Positions 27,101 through 41,029 of a DNA stretch of 64,000 nt are shown one piece after another. The stretch is taken from assembly GCA_009823505.1 (NCBI GenBank), contig VZQC01011941.1:2130451-2194450 (forward strand). Reading direction: 5' to 3'. How positions within the stretch are numbered: the stretch's first letter is position 1; each line of letters begins with the position of its first letter. The notes beneath the pieces were generated by a model, which had not been told where the DNA came from, ran no database searches, and worked only from the letters and a program-made list of their open reading frames with translations. The DNA is from Rhizomys pruinosus (Eukaryota > Chordata > Mammalia > Rodentia > Spalacidae). The position numbers and the translations under genes were made by a program.

Positions 27101-30100
27101 TCACCTTAGTGACTTCGCTCTCATATGCATGCAAACACATAACTCCCATATCACACGGAGCATCCCGTAGTGAACGGCGGAGACGCGTAATAGCTGCAGC
27201 CATGCTATCAGCATAACGAATGTGTACTATTCTACACATCAATACATGGAATCGGAGGCATGCGCTTCGCGACGGCTCGGGTAGTACGACTTATAATCAG
27301 TATCAGCTATTCCATGAGCATCACGAACTATTAGATTGGCATAGAGCACATTAATGTTATATTCATCATCAAAGAACCGTCTAGTAATGGGCCTATTATG
27401 CACAGTTATCCATACTGTGTTACATCACCACAAGTTAAGAATGCAGCGTCAGCATATATATGTACATCACACATAAAAACTAGAAATGGGGTCTCAGTAC
27501 ATAATGTATTTCACACACAACTAGAATGGAGTCTCAGGCACTATAGAGTTACATAAACAAACAACTAGAATGGGGCTCAGTACATAATATACCTCACAAT
27601 CAACTAGAATGGGATTGGTTGTGGCATAGCCATAAGGTGACATCACACTAACTAACTCGATAGAAAATGGGCGATCAGTCTCATAAATTGACTCAGCATG
27701 CAAACTAGCATTTTGCTTTAATTGTATAATGTACATCACACAACAACTAGAATGTGGGGGGGGCAAGCACCTATATAAGATTGGTACTTCACACACAACT
27801 AGAAAGGGGCACACGCACATAATGTACATCACACACAACTAATGAAATTCGGGCTCAGTACACAATGTACATCACACAAAAACTAGAATGAGGAGAACAG
27901 GACATCGATAAATGTATATTGCACGAACGGACTAGTATGGGACTTAGCACATAATGTATACATCACAGCACCATACAAATGGGGGACTCAGCATATAATG
28001 TTACATCTCACAGCGAATTAGAATGGGGACCTCAGTGTAATAATACATCCCACACACAACTAGGTAATTTGGGCCAGCAGTGCATAATGTACATCAAACA
28101 CAACTAGAATGGGTCTCAGCATATAAGGTACATCACACAAAACTAGAATAGGGCTCAATAAAAATATACATCACACACAACAAGAATTGTGCGCACAGCA
28201 CATAATGGACATCACACACTACTAGAATGGGGCGCTCAGCACATAATGGACATCACACACAACTATAATGGGGCTCGGCACATAATGGGCATCACAAAAA
28301 CTGAATGGTGCTCAGATACATAATGTAACACAATCAACTAGAATGGGTTGCGCAGTACATAATGAAGATCACATCCAACTAGAATGTGGTGTGCAGCACA
28401 TAATGAACACCACACACATCTAGATGGGAGCAAGCCACATAGTGTAACATCACAGGAACAAATAGAATGGGGTACTGCAAGTAATTTTGTACATCACAAT
28501 CACATATTAGTAGGTCTCCTCAGTACATAAGTGTACATAACACACAACAAGAATGGTATCACAGTTATTAAGTGTACCATCACAACGAAATGATGGGGAA
28601 TGCAGCACATAATGTACACCAACTAAATAAGCTAGAATAGATATACACATGAGACATCAGCTAACATCTAGTCCACACCAAGGGCTCAGACATATGTTCC
28701 ACCTGTAGGACCAGCAGTACATAAATACATCAACTGAATAGAGGAGCGAAATTATCCATCACACAACACTAGAAAGGGGCGCATATATCACATAAAATAT
28801 AAATCACATACAAACCAGAATGGGGCGTGCAGTACATTAATGTATATCACACACAAGCCTAGATGTCTGAGCAGCACATAATTACTCACATAACTGATGG
28901 GATGCACAGCACCTATATAATACACAAGTAGAATGAGCACATCAGCAAAATTAGATCGAACTAAATAATTAGAATGCGGCTCAGTACATAAAATGTACGA
29001 TCACACAAAAATAGAATGCGGCAAAGCACATAATAGTGCATCAAAAAATAGAATGTGACTCGATAAGTATATATAGTTAATCAAAACGAAGGGCCCTTAA
29101 CATTTGTATTCAGACAAGAGGCTAGTAATTGGCTAGCACATTACACACACAATACTACAGAAACCGATTAGAAATAGAGCATGTCCAACAGTACATAATG
29201 TACATTCACAAACTAGATTGCAACACACCCAATAACATACAACCAAAAATTGGAACCAAACCTCAGAATATGGCATATCCAGTACAAACACCAAATCAAT
29301 TATAGATGGGGTCGGACATAATGTAATAACGCACAACTAGAATGGGGCAGCGCAGCACATAATGTACATACACACCAACTAGAATTGGGCTCAGCACTAA
29401 GGTAATTGCACACAACTAGAAGGGACTCAGAGACACTAACTGTCCTCACTCACACACAGCAAGAATGGGGCTCAGTATATAATGTACAAAACGAAACAAG
29501 CTAAAGGGGCCTCAGTACTATATATACATCACAATCAACAAATGGACTGTGCAGGTAATACAAAGTACACAACACACCAACTAGACATGGGGACATGCTT
29601 CATTAATTGACATCACATGCACGCAACTAGAATTTGGCTCAGTACATAATGTAACACCCCAAACACAAGCTCAAATAGGGGTGGGAAGCACATAATGTTA
29701 CTGAAGGAACATAAAATATCACACACAAACTAGAAGCACAGTACGTTGACAGCACAGACATAGATACACAATATCATCTACAACAAAAAGAAAATGGAAG
29801 CACGACATATGTAATCACACGCAACTAGATGCAATGCAGCCAACATAATGTACGTCACACAAGAACTAGAATGGCTGGCACAGTCGTAATTGTACATCCA
29901 CACAACTAGAAGAGCGGGTCTTCGGACATAATGTACGTCACTATCGCACAGAAACATAGAATGGGGCTCAGGCACAAGTACATCGACACACTAAGGGACT
30001 AGCTTCAAAGAAATGGGCAGGATATGTATTACAAACACAGAGGCAGTATATAATGTACATCACACACAACTAGAATTGCTCATGCAGCACATAATCCACA

Positions 30101-31450
30101 TCACACACACCTAGAAAGGGGAGCACAGCACATAATGTACATCACACACAAACAGAATGGGGCACGCAGTACATAATGTATATCACACACAACTAGAATG
30201 GCACAGCACATAAGTTACATCACACAAAATAGAATGGGACTCACAGTACAATTACATCACACAAGTAAATGCAGCTCAGCACATAATGTACATCACAACA
30301 AACTAGAATGGGGCTCCAGTACATAATGTTACATCAGCAAAAACTAGAATGGGCTCAGCACATAATGTAAATCAAAACAACAGAATGATTGACTCAGTAA
30401 TATTTATATACACACACAGACTAGAATGGGGCGCTGAGAACAAATGTACATCATCAAACAAACTAGAATGTGAGCTCAGCAATGATGTCAACAAAAACAA
30501 CATAGAATGAGAACATACATATGTACATCACACACAAGTAAGATTAGGGCGTGCAGCACAAATGTAATCATACACAATTAGATGGGCTCAGTACATAATA
30601 AACATTCCAATCAACTAGACATGGGGCATCAGCTAATAATGTACATCACACACACCCTAGAATGGGGGGTCAGTACACAATTTTACATACACACAACTAG
30701 AAATGGGGACACAGTAAAAAAGTACATCACACAAACAATGAATGGGGCTCAGCACACAAATGGACATCACATCAAAAATAGAATGGGCACAGCACACATA
30801 ATGTTACATCACACACAACTTGAATGGGGTGCGCAGACAATAATGTCAACACACAAATAGAATGGGGCGCGAGCTAATACATATACATCACACCACAACT
30901 AGAATGGGGCTCAGTATTAATTATCATTATCATACATAATAGATGGGGAGCACAGCACATAACACATCACCATACCAACAAGAATGAGGTCTCAGTACAC
31001 TAATGTTCATCAACACACGACTAGAATGGGGCTCACGTACATAATGTACATTGCACACACTTGAATGGAGAGCACAGCAACATAATGAGTAATCACACAC
31101 AACTAGAATGGGGCTCCAGCACATAGATGATACATACACACAACTATATAATGGGGCTTTCAGAACTTGAATGTACTACACAAAATCGAATGGTGTCTGT
31201 TATATAATGTACATCAAAAAAATTACATGGCGTCAGTACATATGTACTATCACATCACAACTAGAAAGGGGCAATGCAGCAAATAATGAATATCACACAC
31301 AACTAGAATGGGGCCCGCCCAGCACATAATGTACATCACACACGAATTGAATGGGGAGCAGCAGCCACTAATGAACATCAACTAACACACTAAATGGGGC
31401 CTCAGCTCATAAAGTACATCAAACAAATTAGAACGGGCACAAACTGGGCC
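24101..31450 (+). repeat. 39/41-bp satellite, strongly degraded or low-quality sequence
   Basis: Satellite words (TACATCACACACAAC, TAGAATGG, CAGCACATAA) remain visible throughout in plus orientation, but units are peppered with one- to several-base insertions, deletions and substitutions. The region 26100-29100 is worst; between about 26900 and 27350 hardly two consecutive monomers are intact. Relatively intact pockets lie at 25060-25480, 28080-28440 and 30040-30240. Insertions appear to outnumber deletions and are not tied to CpG or to monomer boundaries. The pattern suggests raw single-molecule sequence used to fill a gap; true decay of an old array edge is the alternative. No gene is recognisable. 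Confidence 0.8.
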
Positions 31451-34400
31451 ACAATGGCAACATCACACACAACTAGAATGGGCTTCAGGACATAATGTAC
31501 ATCACACACAACTACAATGGGGTTCAGCATATAATGTACATCACACACAACTAGAATGCACCAGGCAGCACATAATCAACATCACAAACAACTAGAATGG
31601 GACTCAGTAATAATGCAATCACACACAAACTAAAATTGGGGCGCGCTAGCACCTAAGGTACATCACACACAACTAGAATGCGGCACGCAGTACATAATGA
31701 ACATCACACACAACTAGAATGAGGCTCAGCACATAATGTACATCACACACAACTAGAACAGGGAGCGCAGCACATAATGTACCTTGCACACAACTAGAAT
31801 GGGGTTCAGCACATAATGTACATCTCACAGAAATAGAATGCAGCTCAGTACATAATGTACATCACACACAACTAGAATTGGGCCCACAGTACATAATGTA
31901 CATCAAACACAACTAGAATGGGGCACTGCACATAATGTACATCACACACAACTAGGATGGGGCTCAGTACATAATATATATCACACAACTAGAATGGGTC
32001 ACACAGCACGTAATGGACATTACATATTACTAGAATACAGCACGCAGCACATAATGTACATCACACACAACAAGAATGGGGCTCAGTACATAATGTACAT
32101 CACACACAACTAGAATGGCGAGTGCAGCAAATAATGAATATCACACACATCTAGAATGGGGCTCAGCACATAATGTACATCACCCACAACTAGTAACGGG
32201 CCTGCAGTACATAATATATATCTCACACAACTAGAATGGGGCGTGCAGCACAAAATGTACATCATACACAACTAGAATGGTGGTCAGCACATAATGTACA
32301 TCACACACAACTAGAATGGAGCTCAGCACATAATGTACATAACACACAACTAGAATGGGGCTCAGTACATAATGTGCATCACACCCAACTAGAATGGGGC
32401 ATGCAGTACATAAAGTACATCACAAACAACATTAATGGGGCTCAGCACATAATGGACATCACAAAAAATTGGAATGGGGCACACCACACATAATGTACAT
32501 CACAAACAAGTAGAATAGGGTGCGCAGTACATAATGTACATCACACACAATTAGAATGGGGTTCAGTACATAATGTACATCACACACAACTAGAATGGGG
32601 CACACAGTACATAACGTACATCACAAACAAAATTAATGGGGCTCAGCACATAATTGACATAACACAAAAATAGAATGGGGCACTCCACACATAATGTACA
32701 TCACACACAACTTGAGTGGGGCGCGCAGCACATAATGTACCTCACGCACAACTAGAATGGGGCTCAGCACATAATTTCATCACACAAAAATAGAGTGCGG
32801 CTCAGTACATAATGTATATCACACACTAATAGAATGGGGAGCGCAGCACATAATGAACATCACACACAACAAGAATGGGTCTCAGTATATAATGTTCCTC
32901 ACACAAAACTAGAATGGGGTTCAGCACATAATGAACATCACATACAACTTGAATGGAGAGCACAGCACATAATGAACATCACACACAAAAAGAATGGGGC
33001 TCAGCACATAAAGAACATCACACACAACTAGAATGGGGCTCACAACATGATGTACATCACACAAAATTAGAATGGGGCATGCAGCACAAAATGTACATCA
33101 TACACAACTAGAATGGTGGTCAGCTCATAATGTACATCACACACAACTAGAATGGGGCTCAGCACATAATGTACATCACAATCAACTAGAATGGGGCACG
33201 CAGTACATAATGTACATCACTCACAACTAGAATGGGGCTCAGTATATAATGTACATCACACCCAACTAGAATGGGGCATGCAGTACATAAAGTACATCAC
33301 AAACAATATGAATGGGGCTCAGCACATAATGGACATCACAAAAAAATAGAATGGAGTACACCACATATAATGTACATCACACAAAACTAGAATGGGGCAC
33401 GCAGCACATAATGAACTTCACACCCAAGTAGAATGGGGCTCAGTACATAATGTACATCACACACAACTAGAATGGGGCATGCAGTACATAAAGTACATCA
33501 CAAAAAACATGAATGGGGCTCAGCACATAATGGACGTCAAACAAAATAGAATGGGGCACACCACACATGATGTACATCTCACACAACTTGAATGGGTCGT
33601 GCAACACATAATGTACCACACACACAACTAGAATGGTGCGCGCCGCATATAATGTACATCACACTCAACTAGAATGGGGCTCAGCACATAATTTACATCA
33701 CACCCAACTAGAATGGGGCTGAGTACATAATGTATATCACACACTAATAGAATGGGGAGTGCAGCACATAATGTACATCACAAACAACAAGAATGGGTCT
33801 CAGCACATAATATTCCTCACACACATCTAGAATGGGCCTCAGCACATAATGTACATCACACCCATCTTGAATGGAGAACGCAGCACATAATGAACATCAC
33901 ACACAACTAGAATGGGGCTCAGAAGATGATGTACATCACACACAACTAGAATGGTGTGCAGCACATAACATACATCACACGCAACTAGAATGGGGCTCAG
34001 CACATAATGTAGGTCACTCACATTTAGAATGGGGTGCACAGCACATAATGTACATCACAAACAGAATGTGGCACAATACATAATGTACATCACACACAAC
34101 TAGAATGGGGCATGCAGCACAAAATGTACATCATACACAACTAGAATGGGGCTCATCACATAATTTACATCACACACAACTAGAATGGGGCTCAGTATAT
34201 AATGTACATCACACACTAATAAAATGGGGAGCGCAGCACATAATGTACATCACACACAACTTGAATGAAGAGAGCAGCACGTAATGAACATCAAACACAA
34301 CTAGAATGGGGCTCAGCACATAATGTACATCATACACAATTAGAATGGGGCACACTGCACATAATGTACAACACACACAACTGGAATGGGGCTCAGTACA

Positions 34401-35810
34401 TAATGTACATCACACACAACTAGAATGGGGCACACAGTACATAACGTACATCACAAACAAAATTAATGGGGCTCAGCACATAATGGACATAATACAAAAA
34501 TAGAATGGGGCACTCCACACATAATGTACATCACACACAACTTGAATGGGGCACACAGCCCATAATGTACATCACGCACAACTAGAATGGGGCTCAGCAC
34601 ATAATTTACATCACACACAAATAGAATGGGGCTCAGTACACAATGTACATCACACACTAATAGAATGGGGAGCGCAGCACATAATGAACATCACACACAA
34701 CAAGAATGGGTCTCAGTACATAATGTTCCTCACACAAAACTAGAATGGGGTTCAGCACATAATGAACATCACATACAACTTGAATGGAGAGCGCAGCACA
34801 TAATGAACATCACGCACAAAAGGAATGGGGCTCAGCACATAAAGAACATCCCACACAACTAGAATGGGGCTCACAACATGATGTATGTCACACAAAATTA
34901 GAATGGGGCTCAGCACATAAAGAACATCCCACACAACTAGAATGGGGCTCACAACATGATGTATGTCACACAAAATTAGAATGGGGCATGCAGCACAAAA
35001 TGTACATCATACACAACTAGAATGGTGGTCAGCTCATAATGTACATCACACCCAACTAGAATGGGGCTCAGCACATAATATACATCACAATCAACTAGAA
35101 TGGTGCACACAGTACATAATGTACATCACACACAACTAGAATGGGGCTCAGCACATAATGGACATCACACAAAAATAGAATGGGGAACAGCACACATAAT
35201 GTACATCACACACAACTTGAATGGGGTGCGCAGCACATAATGTACATCACACACAACTAGAATAGTGTGCACAGCACATAATGTACATCACACACAACTT
35301 GAATGGGACTCAGCACATAAATTACATCACACAAAACTAGAATGGGGCTTAGTATATAATGTACATGACATACTAATAGAATGGGGAGTGCAGCACATAA
35401 CGTACATCACACACAACAAGAATAGGTCTCAGTACATAATGTTCATCACACATACTGGAATGGGGCTCAGCACATAATGTACATCGCACAAAACTTGAAT
35501 GGAGAGCGCAGCACATAATGAGTATCACACACAACTAGAATGGGGCTCAGCACATAAAGTACATCACACAAAACTAGAATGGGGCTCAGTATATAATGTA
35601 CATGACATACTAATAGAATGGGGAGTGCAGCACATAACATACATCACACACAACAAGAATAGGTCTCAGTACATAATGTTCATCACACATACTGGAATGG
35701 GGCTCAGCACATAATGTACATCGCACAAAACTTGAATGGGGCTCAGAACATGCTGTACATCACACAAAACTAGAATTGTGCTCAGTATATAATGTACATC
35801 AAACACAATT
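31451..35810 (+). repeat. 39/41-bp satellite, block V, clean
   Basis: Monomer integrity returns abruptly near 31450-31650. The segment from about 32500 to 33130 recurs at about 34330-35040 (offset about 1.83 kb) with shared variants such as ATAACGTACATCAC and AACAAAATTAATGG. A smaller block with TGACATACTAATAGAATGG at 35341 is repeated 237 bp later at 35578. The block ends at a retroposed insertion. Confidence 0.9.
34824..34979 (+). repeat. Exact tandem duplication of a 78-bp dimer
   Basis: The 78-bp segment 34824-34901 (two 39-bp monomers, including CATAAAGAACATCCC and CAACATGATGTATGTC) is repeated without a visible difference at 34902-34979. The paralogous block near 33000 has a single copy, so the duplication arose after the larger 1.83-kb duplication. 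Confidence 0.9.
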
Positions 35811-35898
35811 GGTGCGGCTACTGTTGAACTCCTTGAACTCTTGTCACGTGACCAAATCAATAAATTGTATATATCTCCAAAAAAAAAAAAAAAAAAAA
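35811..35898 (+). mobile_element. Short retroposed fragment with polyadenylation signal and poly(A)
   Basis: About 68 bp of non-satellite sequence starts with GGTGCGGCTACTG and includes TCACGTGACC, an AATAAA at 35859-35864, and then 20 consecutive A residues (35879-35898) starting 14 bases after the signal. That layout is typical of the 3' end of a polyadenylated transcript copied back by L1 machinery. Satellite sequence reads straight across the insertion (ACACAATT before, AGAAGTGAGCTC after), and no clear target-site duplication is visible. The source transcript is not recognised. Confidence 0.65.
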
Positions 35899-37214
35899 GA
35901 AGTGAGCTCATTACGTATTATACATCACACACAACTAGAATGGGACATGCAGCAAATAATGACTATCTCACACATCTAGAATGGGGCTCAGCACATTATG
36001 TATATCACACACAATTAGAATGGGGCACACAGCACATAATGTACATCACAAACAACGGGAATGGGGCTCAGTACATAATGTACATCACACAAATCTAGAA
36101 TGGGCCTCAGGACATAATGTACATCACACAAAACTACAATGGGGCTCAGCACATAATGTACATCACACACAACTAGAATGGGGCATGCAGCACATAATGT
36201 ACATCAAACACAACTAGAATGGGGCTCAGCACATAATGTACATCACACACAATTAGACTGGGGCTCAGTACATAATGGACATCACTCACAACTACAATGG
36301 GGCGCACAGCACCTAATGTACATCACACACAACTAGAATGGGGCACGCAGTACATAATGAACATCACACACAACTAGAATGGGGCTCAGCACATAATGTA
36401 CATCACACAGAACTAGAAAGAGGCACGCAGTACATAATGTACATCACACACAACTAGAATGCAACACGCAGCACATAATCAACATCACAAACAACTAGAA
36501 TGGGGCTCAGTACATTTTGTACATCACACACAACTTGAATGGTGCGTGCAGCAAATAATGAATATCACACATATCTAGAATGGGGCTCAGCACATAATGT
36601 ACATCACACACAACTAGTAAGGGGCCCGCAGTACATAATGTACATCTCACACAACTAGAATTGGGCGTGCAGCACAAAATGTACATATTACACAACTAGA
36701 ATGGTGGTCAGCACATAATGTACATCACGCACAACTAGAATGGAGCTCAGCACATAATGTACATCACAAACAAATAGAATGGGGTGCACAGTACATAATG
36801 CACATCACACACAACTAGAGCGGGGCTCAGCACATAATGTACATCACACAAAACTGGAATGGTGCCCAGCACATAATGTAGATCACACACAACTAGAATG
36901 GGGCTCAGCACATAATGTAGGTCACTCACAATTAGAATGGGGTGCACAGCACATAATGTACATCACAAACAAATAGAATGTGGCACAATACATAATGTAC
37001 ATCACACACAACTAGAATGGGGCATGCAGCTCCAAATGTACATCATAAACAACTAGAATGGGTCTCAGCACATAATGTACATCACACACAACTAGAATGG
37101 GGCTCAGTATATAATGTACATCACACACTAATAAAATCGGGAGCGCAGCACATAATGTACATCACACATAACAAGAATGGGTCTCATTACATAATGTTCC
37201 TCACACACAACTTG

Positions 37215-37378
37215 AATGGGGCACGCAGCACTTAATGTACATTACACACAACTAGAATTGGCTGTGCTGCACATAATGTACATCACAAACAACTTGAATG
37301 GGGCATGCAGCACTTAATGTACATTACACACAACTAGAATTGGCTGTGCTGCACATAATGTACATCACACACAAAAAT
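37215..37378 (+). repeat. Tandem duplication of an 82-bp dimer
   Basis: Two 41-bp monomers (37215-37296), marked by CAGCACTTAATGTACATTAC and TTGGCTGTGCTGCAC, are repeated at 37297-37378 with about one difference (GCACGCAG versus GCATGCAG, a CpG-type change). Confidence 0.85.
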
Positions 37379-37857
37379 ATTGGGGCTCAGCACATAATGA
37401 ATATCACACACAACTAGAATGGGGCTCAGAATATGATGTACATCACACAAAATCATAATAGGGCATGCAGCAAAAAATGTACATCATGCATAACTAGAAT
37501 GGTGGTCAGCACATAATGTACATCACACACAACTAGAATGGGGCTCAGCACATAATTTACATCACAAACAACTTGAATGGGGCACGCAGTACATAATGTA
37601 CATCACGCACAGCTAGAATTGGGCTCAGTACATAATGTACATCACACCCAAATAGAATGGGGCACACAGTACATAAAGTACATCACAAACAACATGAATG
37701 GGGCTCAGCACATAATGGACATCACACAAAAATAGAATGGGTCACACCACACATAATGTACATCACACACAACTAGAATGGGGCATGCAGCACATAATGT
37801 ACCTCAAACACAACTAGAATGGGCTCAGCACATAATGTACATCACAAACAATTAGAC

Positions 37858-39606
37858 TTGGGCTCAGCACATAATGTACATCACACAGAACTAGAAAGAG
37901 GAGGGCAGTACATAATGTACATCACACACAACTAGAATGCAACACACAGCACATAACATCACACACAACTAGAATTGGGCGTGCAGTACCTAATGTACAT
38001 TAAACACAACTAGAATGGGGCTCAGCACATAATGTACATCACAAACAACTAGAATGCGTAGTGCAGCACATAATGTACATCACACCGAATCAGAATTGGG
38101 CTCAGCACATAAGGTACATCGCACAAAACTAGAATGGGACTTAGCATATAATGTATGTCACAAATAAATAGAATGTGGCACAATACAAAATGTACATCAC
38201 ACACAATTAGAATGGGGTGTGCAACACAAATTGTACATGATACACAAATAGAATGGGGCTCAGTACATAATACACGTCACAATGAGCTAGAGTGGGGGGC
38301 ACACTACATAATATACATCACACACAACTAGAATAGGGCTCAGTACATAATGTACATAACATCCAACTAGAATGGGGCACGCAGTACATAAAGAACATCA
38401 CAAACAACATGAATGGGGCTCAGCACCTAATGGACATCACCCAAAAGTAGAATGGGGCACACCACACAAAATGTACATCACAAACAAGTAGAATGGGGCG
38501 TGTGGCACATAATGTACATCACAGACAACTAGAATGGTGCTCAGTACATAATGTACATCACACACAACTACAATGGGGAACACAGTACATAAGGTACATC
38601 ACATACAACTAGAATGGGGCTCAGCTCATAATGTACATCACACGCAACTAAAATTTGGCTTAGTATATAATGTACATCACACACAATTAGAATGGGGCAC
38701 AGCACATAATGTACATCACACACAACTAGAATGGGGCTCAGCACATAATGTACATCACACAGAACTAGAAAGAGGAGCGCAGTACATAATGTACATCACA
38801 CACAACTAGAATGCAACACGCAGCACATAATCAACATCACACACAACTAGAATTGGGCGAGCAGTACCTAATGTACATCAAACACAACTAGAATGGGGCT
38901 CAGCACATAATGTACATCACAAACAACTAGAATGCGTAGTGCAGCACATAATGTACATCACACCAAACCAGAATTGGGCTCAGCACATAAGGTACATCGC
39001 ACAAAACTAGAATGGGACTTAGCACATAATGTACATCACAAATAAATAGAATGTGGCACAATACATAATGTACATCACACACAATTAGAATGGGGCATGC
39101 AGCACAAATTGTACATGATACACAAATAGAATGGGGCTCAGTACATAATATACGTCACAATGAACTAGAGTGGGGGGCACAGTACATAATATACATCACA
39201 CACAACTAGAATGGGGCTCAGTACATAATGTACATCACACCCAACTAGAATGGGGCACGCAGTACATAAAGAACATCACAAACAACATGAATGGGGCTCA
39301 GCACATAATGGACATCACACAAAAGTAGAATGGGGCACACCACACATAATGTACATCACAAACAACTAGAATGGGGTGTGCAGCACATAATGTACATCAC
39401 ACACAACTAGAATGGGGCTCAGTACATAATGTACATCACACACAACTAGAATGGGGCACACAGTACATAAGGTACATCACACACAACTAGAATGGGGCTC
39501 AGCTCATAATGTACATCACACACAACTAAAATTTGGCTTAATATATAATATACATCACACACAATTTGAATGGGGTGCAGCAAATAATGTACATCACACC
39601 CAACTA
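37858..39606 (+). repeat. Tandem duplication of a 0.87-kb satellite block
   Basis: The block starting about 37858 recurs from about 38731 (offset 874-878 bp). Shared rare variants in the same order include GAACTAGAAAGAGGAG, AACTAGAATGCAACAC, AATGCGTAGTGCAGC, TTGTACATGATACAC, GAGTGGGGGGCACA and AACTAAAATTTGGC. The few differences are substitutions and a small deletion in the first copy near 37957. It shows a higher-order period shorter than the 1.6-kb class. Confidence 0.85.
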
Positions 39607-41029
39607 GAATGGGGCACTCAGCATATAATATACATCACACACAACCTAGAAAAGTTCTCAGCACATAATGTACATCACACACAACTAGAATGGGGCTCAG
39701 CACATGATGTATATCACACACAACTAGTAAGGGCTCCACAGTACTTAAGGTATATCACACAAAACTAGAATGGGATACACAGTACCTAATGTACATCACA
39801 CAAGTAGAATGCAGCTCAGGACATAATGTACATCATGCAAAACTTGAATCGGGCTCAGTACATAATGTACATCACACAAAACTACAATGGGACTCAGCAC
39901 ATAATGTACATCATAAACAACTAGAATGGGGCTCAGTATATAATGTACATCCATCACAAGCACCATGTGCCTCAGTATATATTGTACATCACATACAATT
40001 AGAATGCTGCGTGCAGGAAATATTGAATATCACAAACAACTAGAAAGGGGCTCAGCACATAATGTACATCACACACAACTAGAATGGAGCTCAGCACATA
40101 ATGTACATCACAAACAACTAGAATGGGGCTCAGTATATAATGTATATCAGACACAACCAGAATGGGGCTCAGTACATATTGTACATCACACACAACTAGA
40201 ATGGGTCGCACAGCAAATAATGAATATCACACACAACTAGAATGGGGCTCAGCACATAATGTACATCCCAAAAAATAGAAAGTGGCACAATACATAATGT
40301 ACATCACAATAAACTAGAATGGGCCGTGCAGCACAAAATGTACATCATACACAAGTAGAATGGGGCTCAGTACATAATAAACATCACAATCAACTAGAAT
40401 GGACTGCGCAGTACATAATGTACATCACACAGAACTAGAATGGGGCTCAGTATATAATATACATCACACCCAAATAGAATGGGGCACGCAGTACATAAAG
40501 AACATCACAAACAACATGAATGGGGCTCAGCACATAATGGACATCATACAAAATTAGAATGGGGCACACCACACATAATGTACATCACATACAAATTGAA
40601 TAGGGTGCCCAGCACTTAATGTACATTACACACAACTAGAATTGGCTGTGCAGCACATAATGTACATAACACACAACTAGAATGGGGCTCAGCACATGAT
40701 ATAAATCACACACAACTAGAATGGGGCTCAGTATATAATGTACATCATACACTAATAAAATGGGGAGCGCAGCACATAATGTACATAACACACAACAAGA
40801 ATCGGTATCAGTACATAATGTTCCTCACACACAACTGGAATTGGGCTCAGCACATAATGTACATTACACCCAATGTGAATGGAGAGCGCAGCATATAATG
40901 AACATCACACACAACTAGAATGCTGCTCACCAAATAATGAATATCACACAAACTAGAACGGGGCTCAGAACATGATGTACATCACACAAAACTAGAATGG
41001 GGCTCAGTATATAATGTACATCAAACACA

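Larger units (their letters stand above)
35899..41029 (+). repeat. 39/41-bp satellite, block VI
   Basis: Clean plus-oriented monomers of both lengths. A recurring compound motif is visible: an AACATGAATGGGGCTCAG unit, then CATAATGGACATCACAC, then a unit with GGGGCACACCACACATAATG. It occurs near 37690, 38410, 39290 and 40520 and marks higher-order repeats of variable length. Apart from internal duplications listed separately, no other element is present. Confidence 0.92.

Noticed and set aside
26100..29100. A distinct new sequence class in the middle of the array
   Set aside because: Satellite words remain in the same order and orientation throughout; the difference is scattered indels, better explained by sequence quality.
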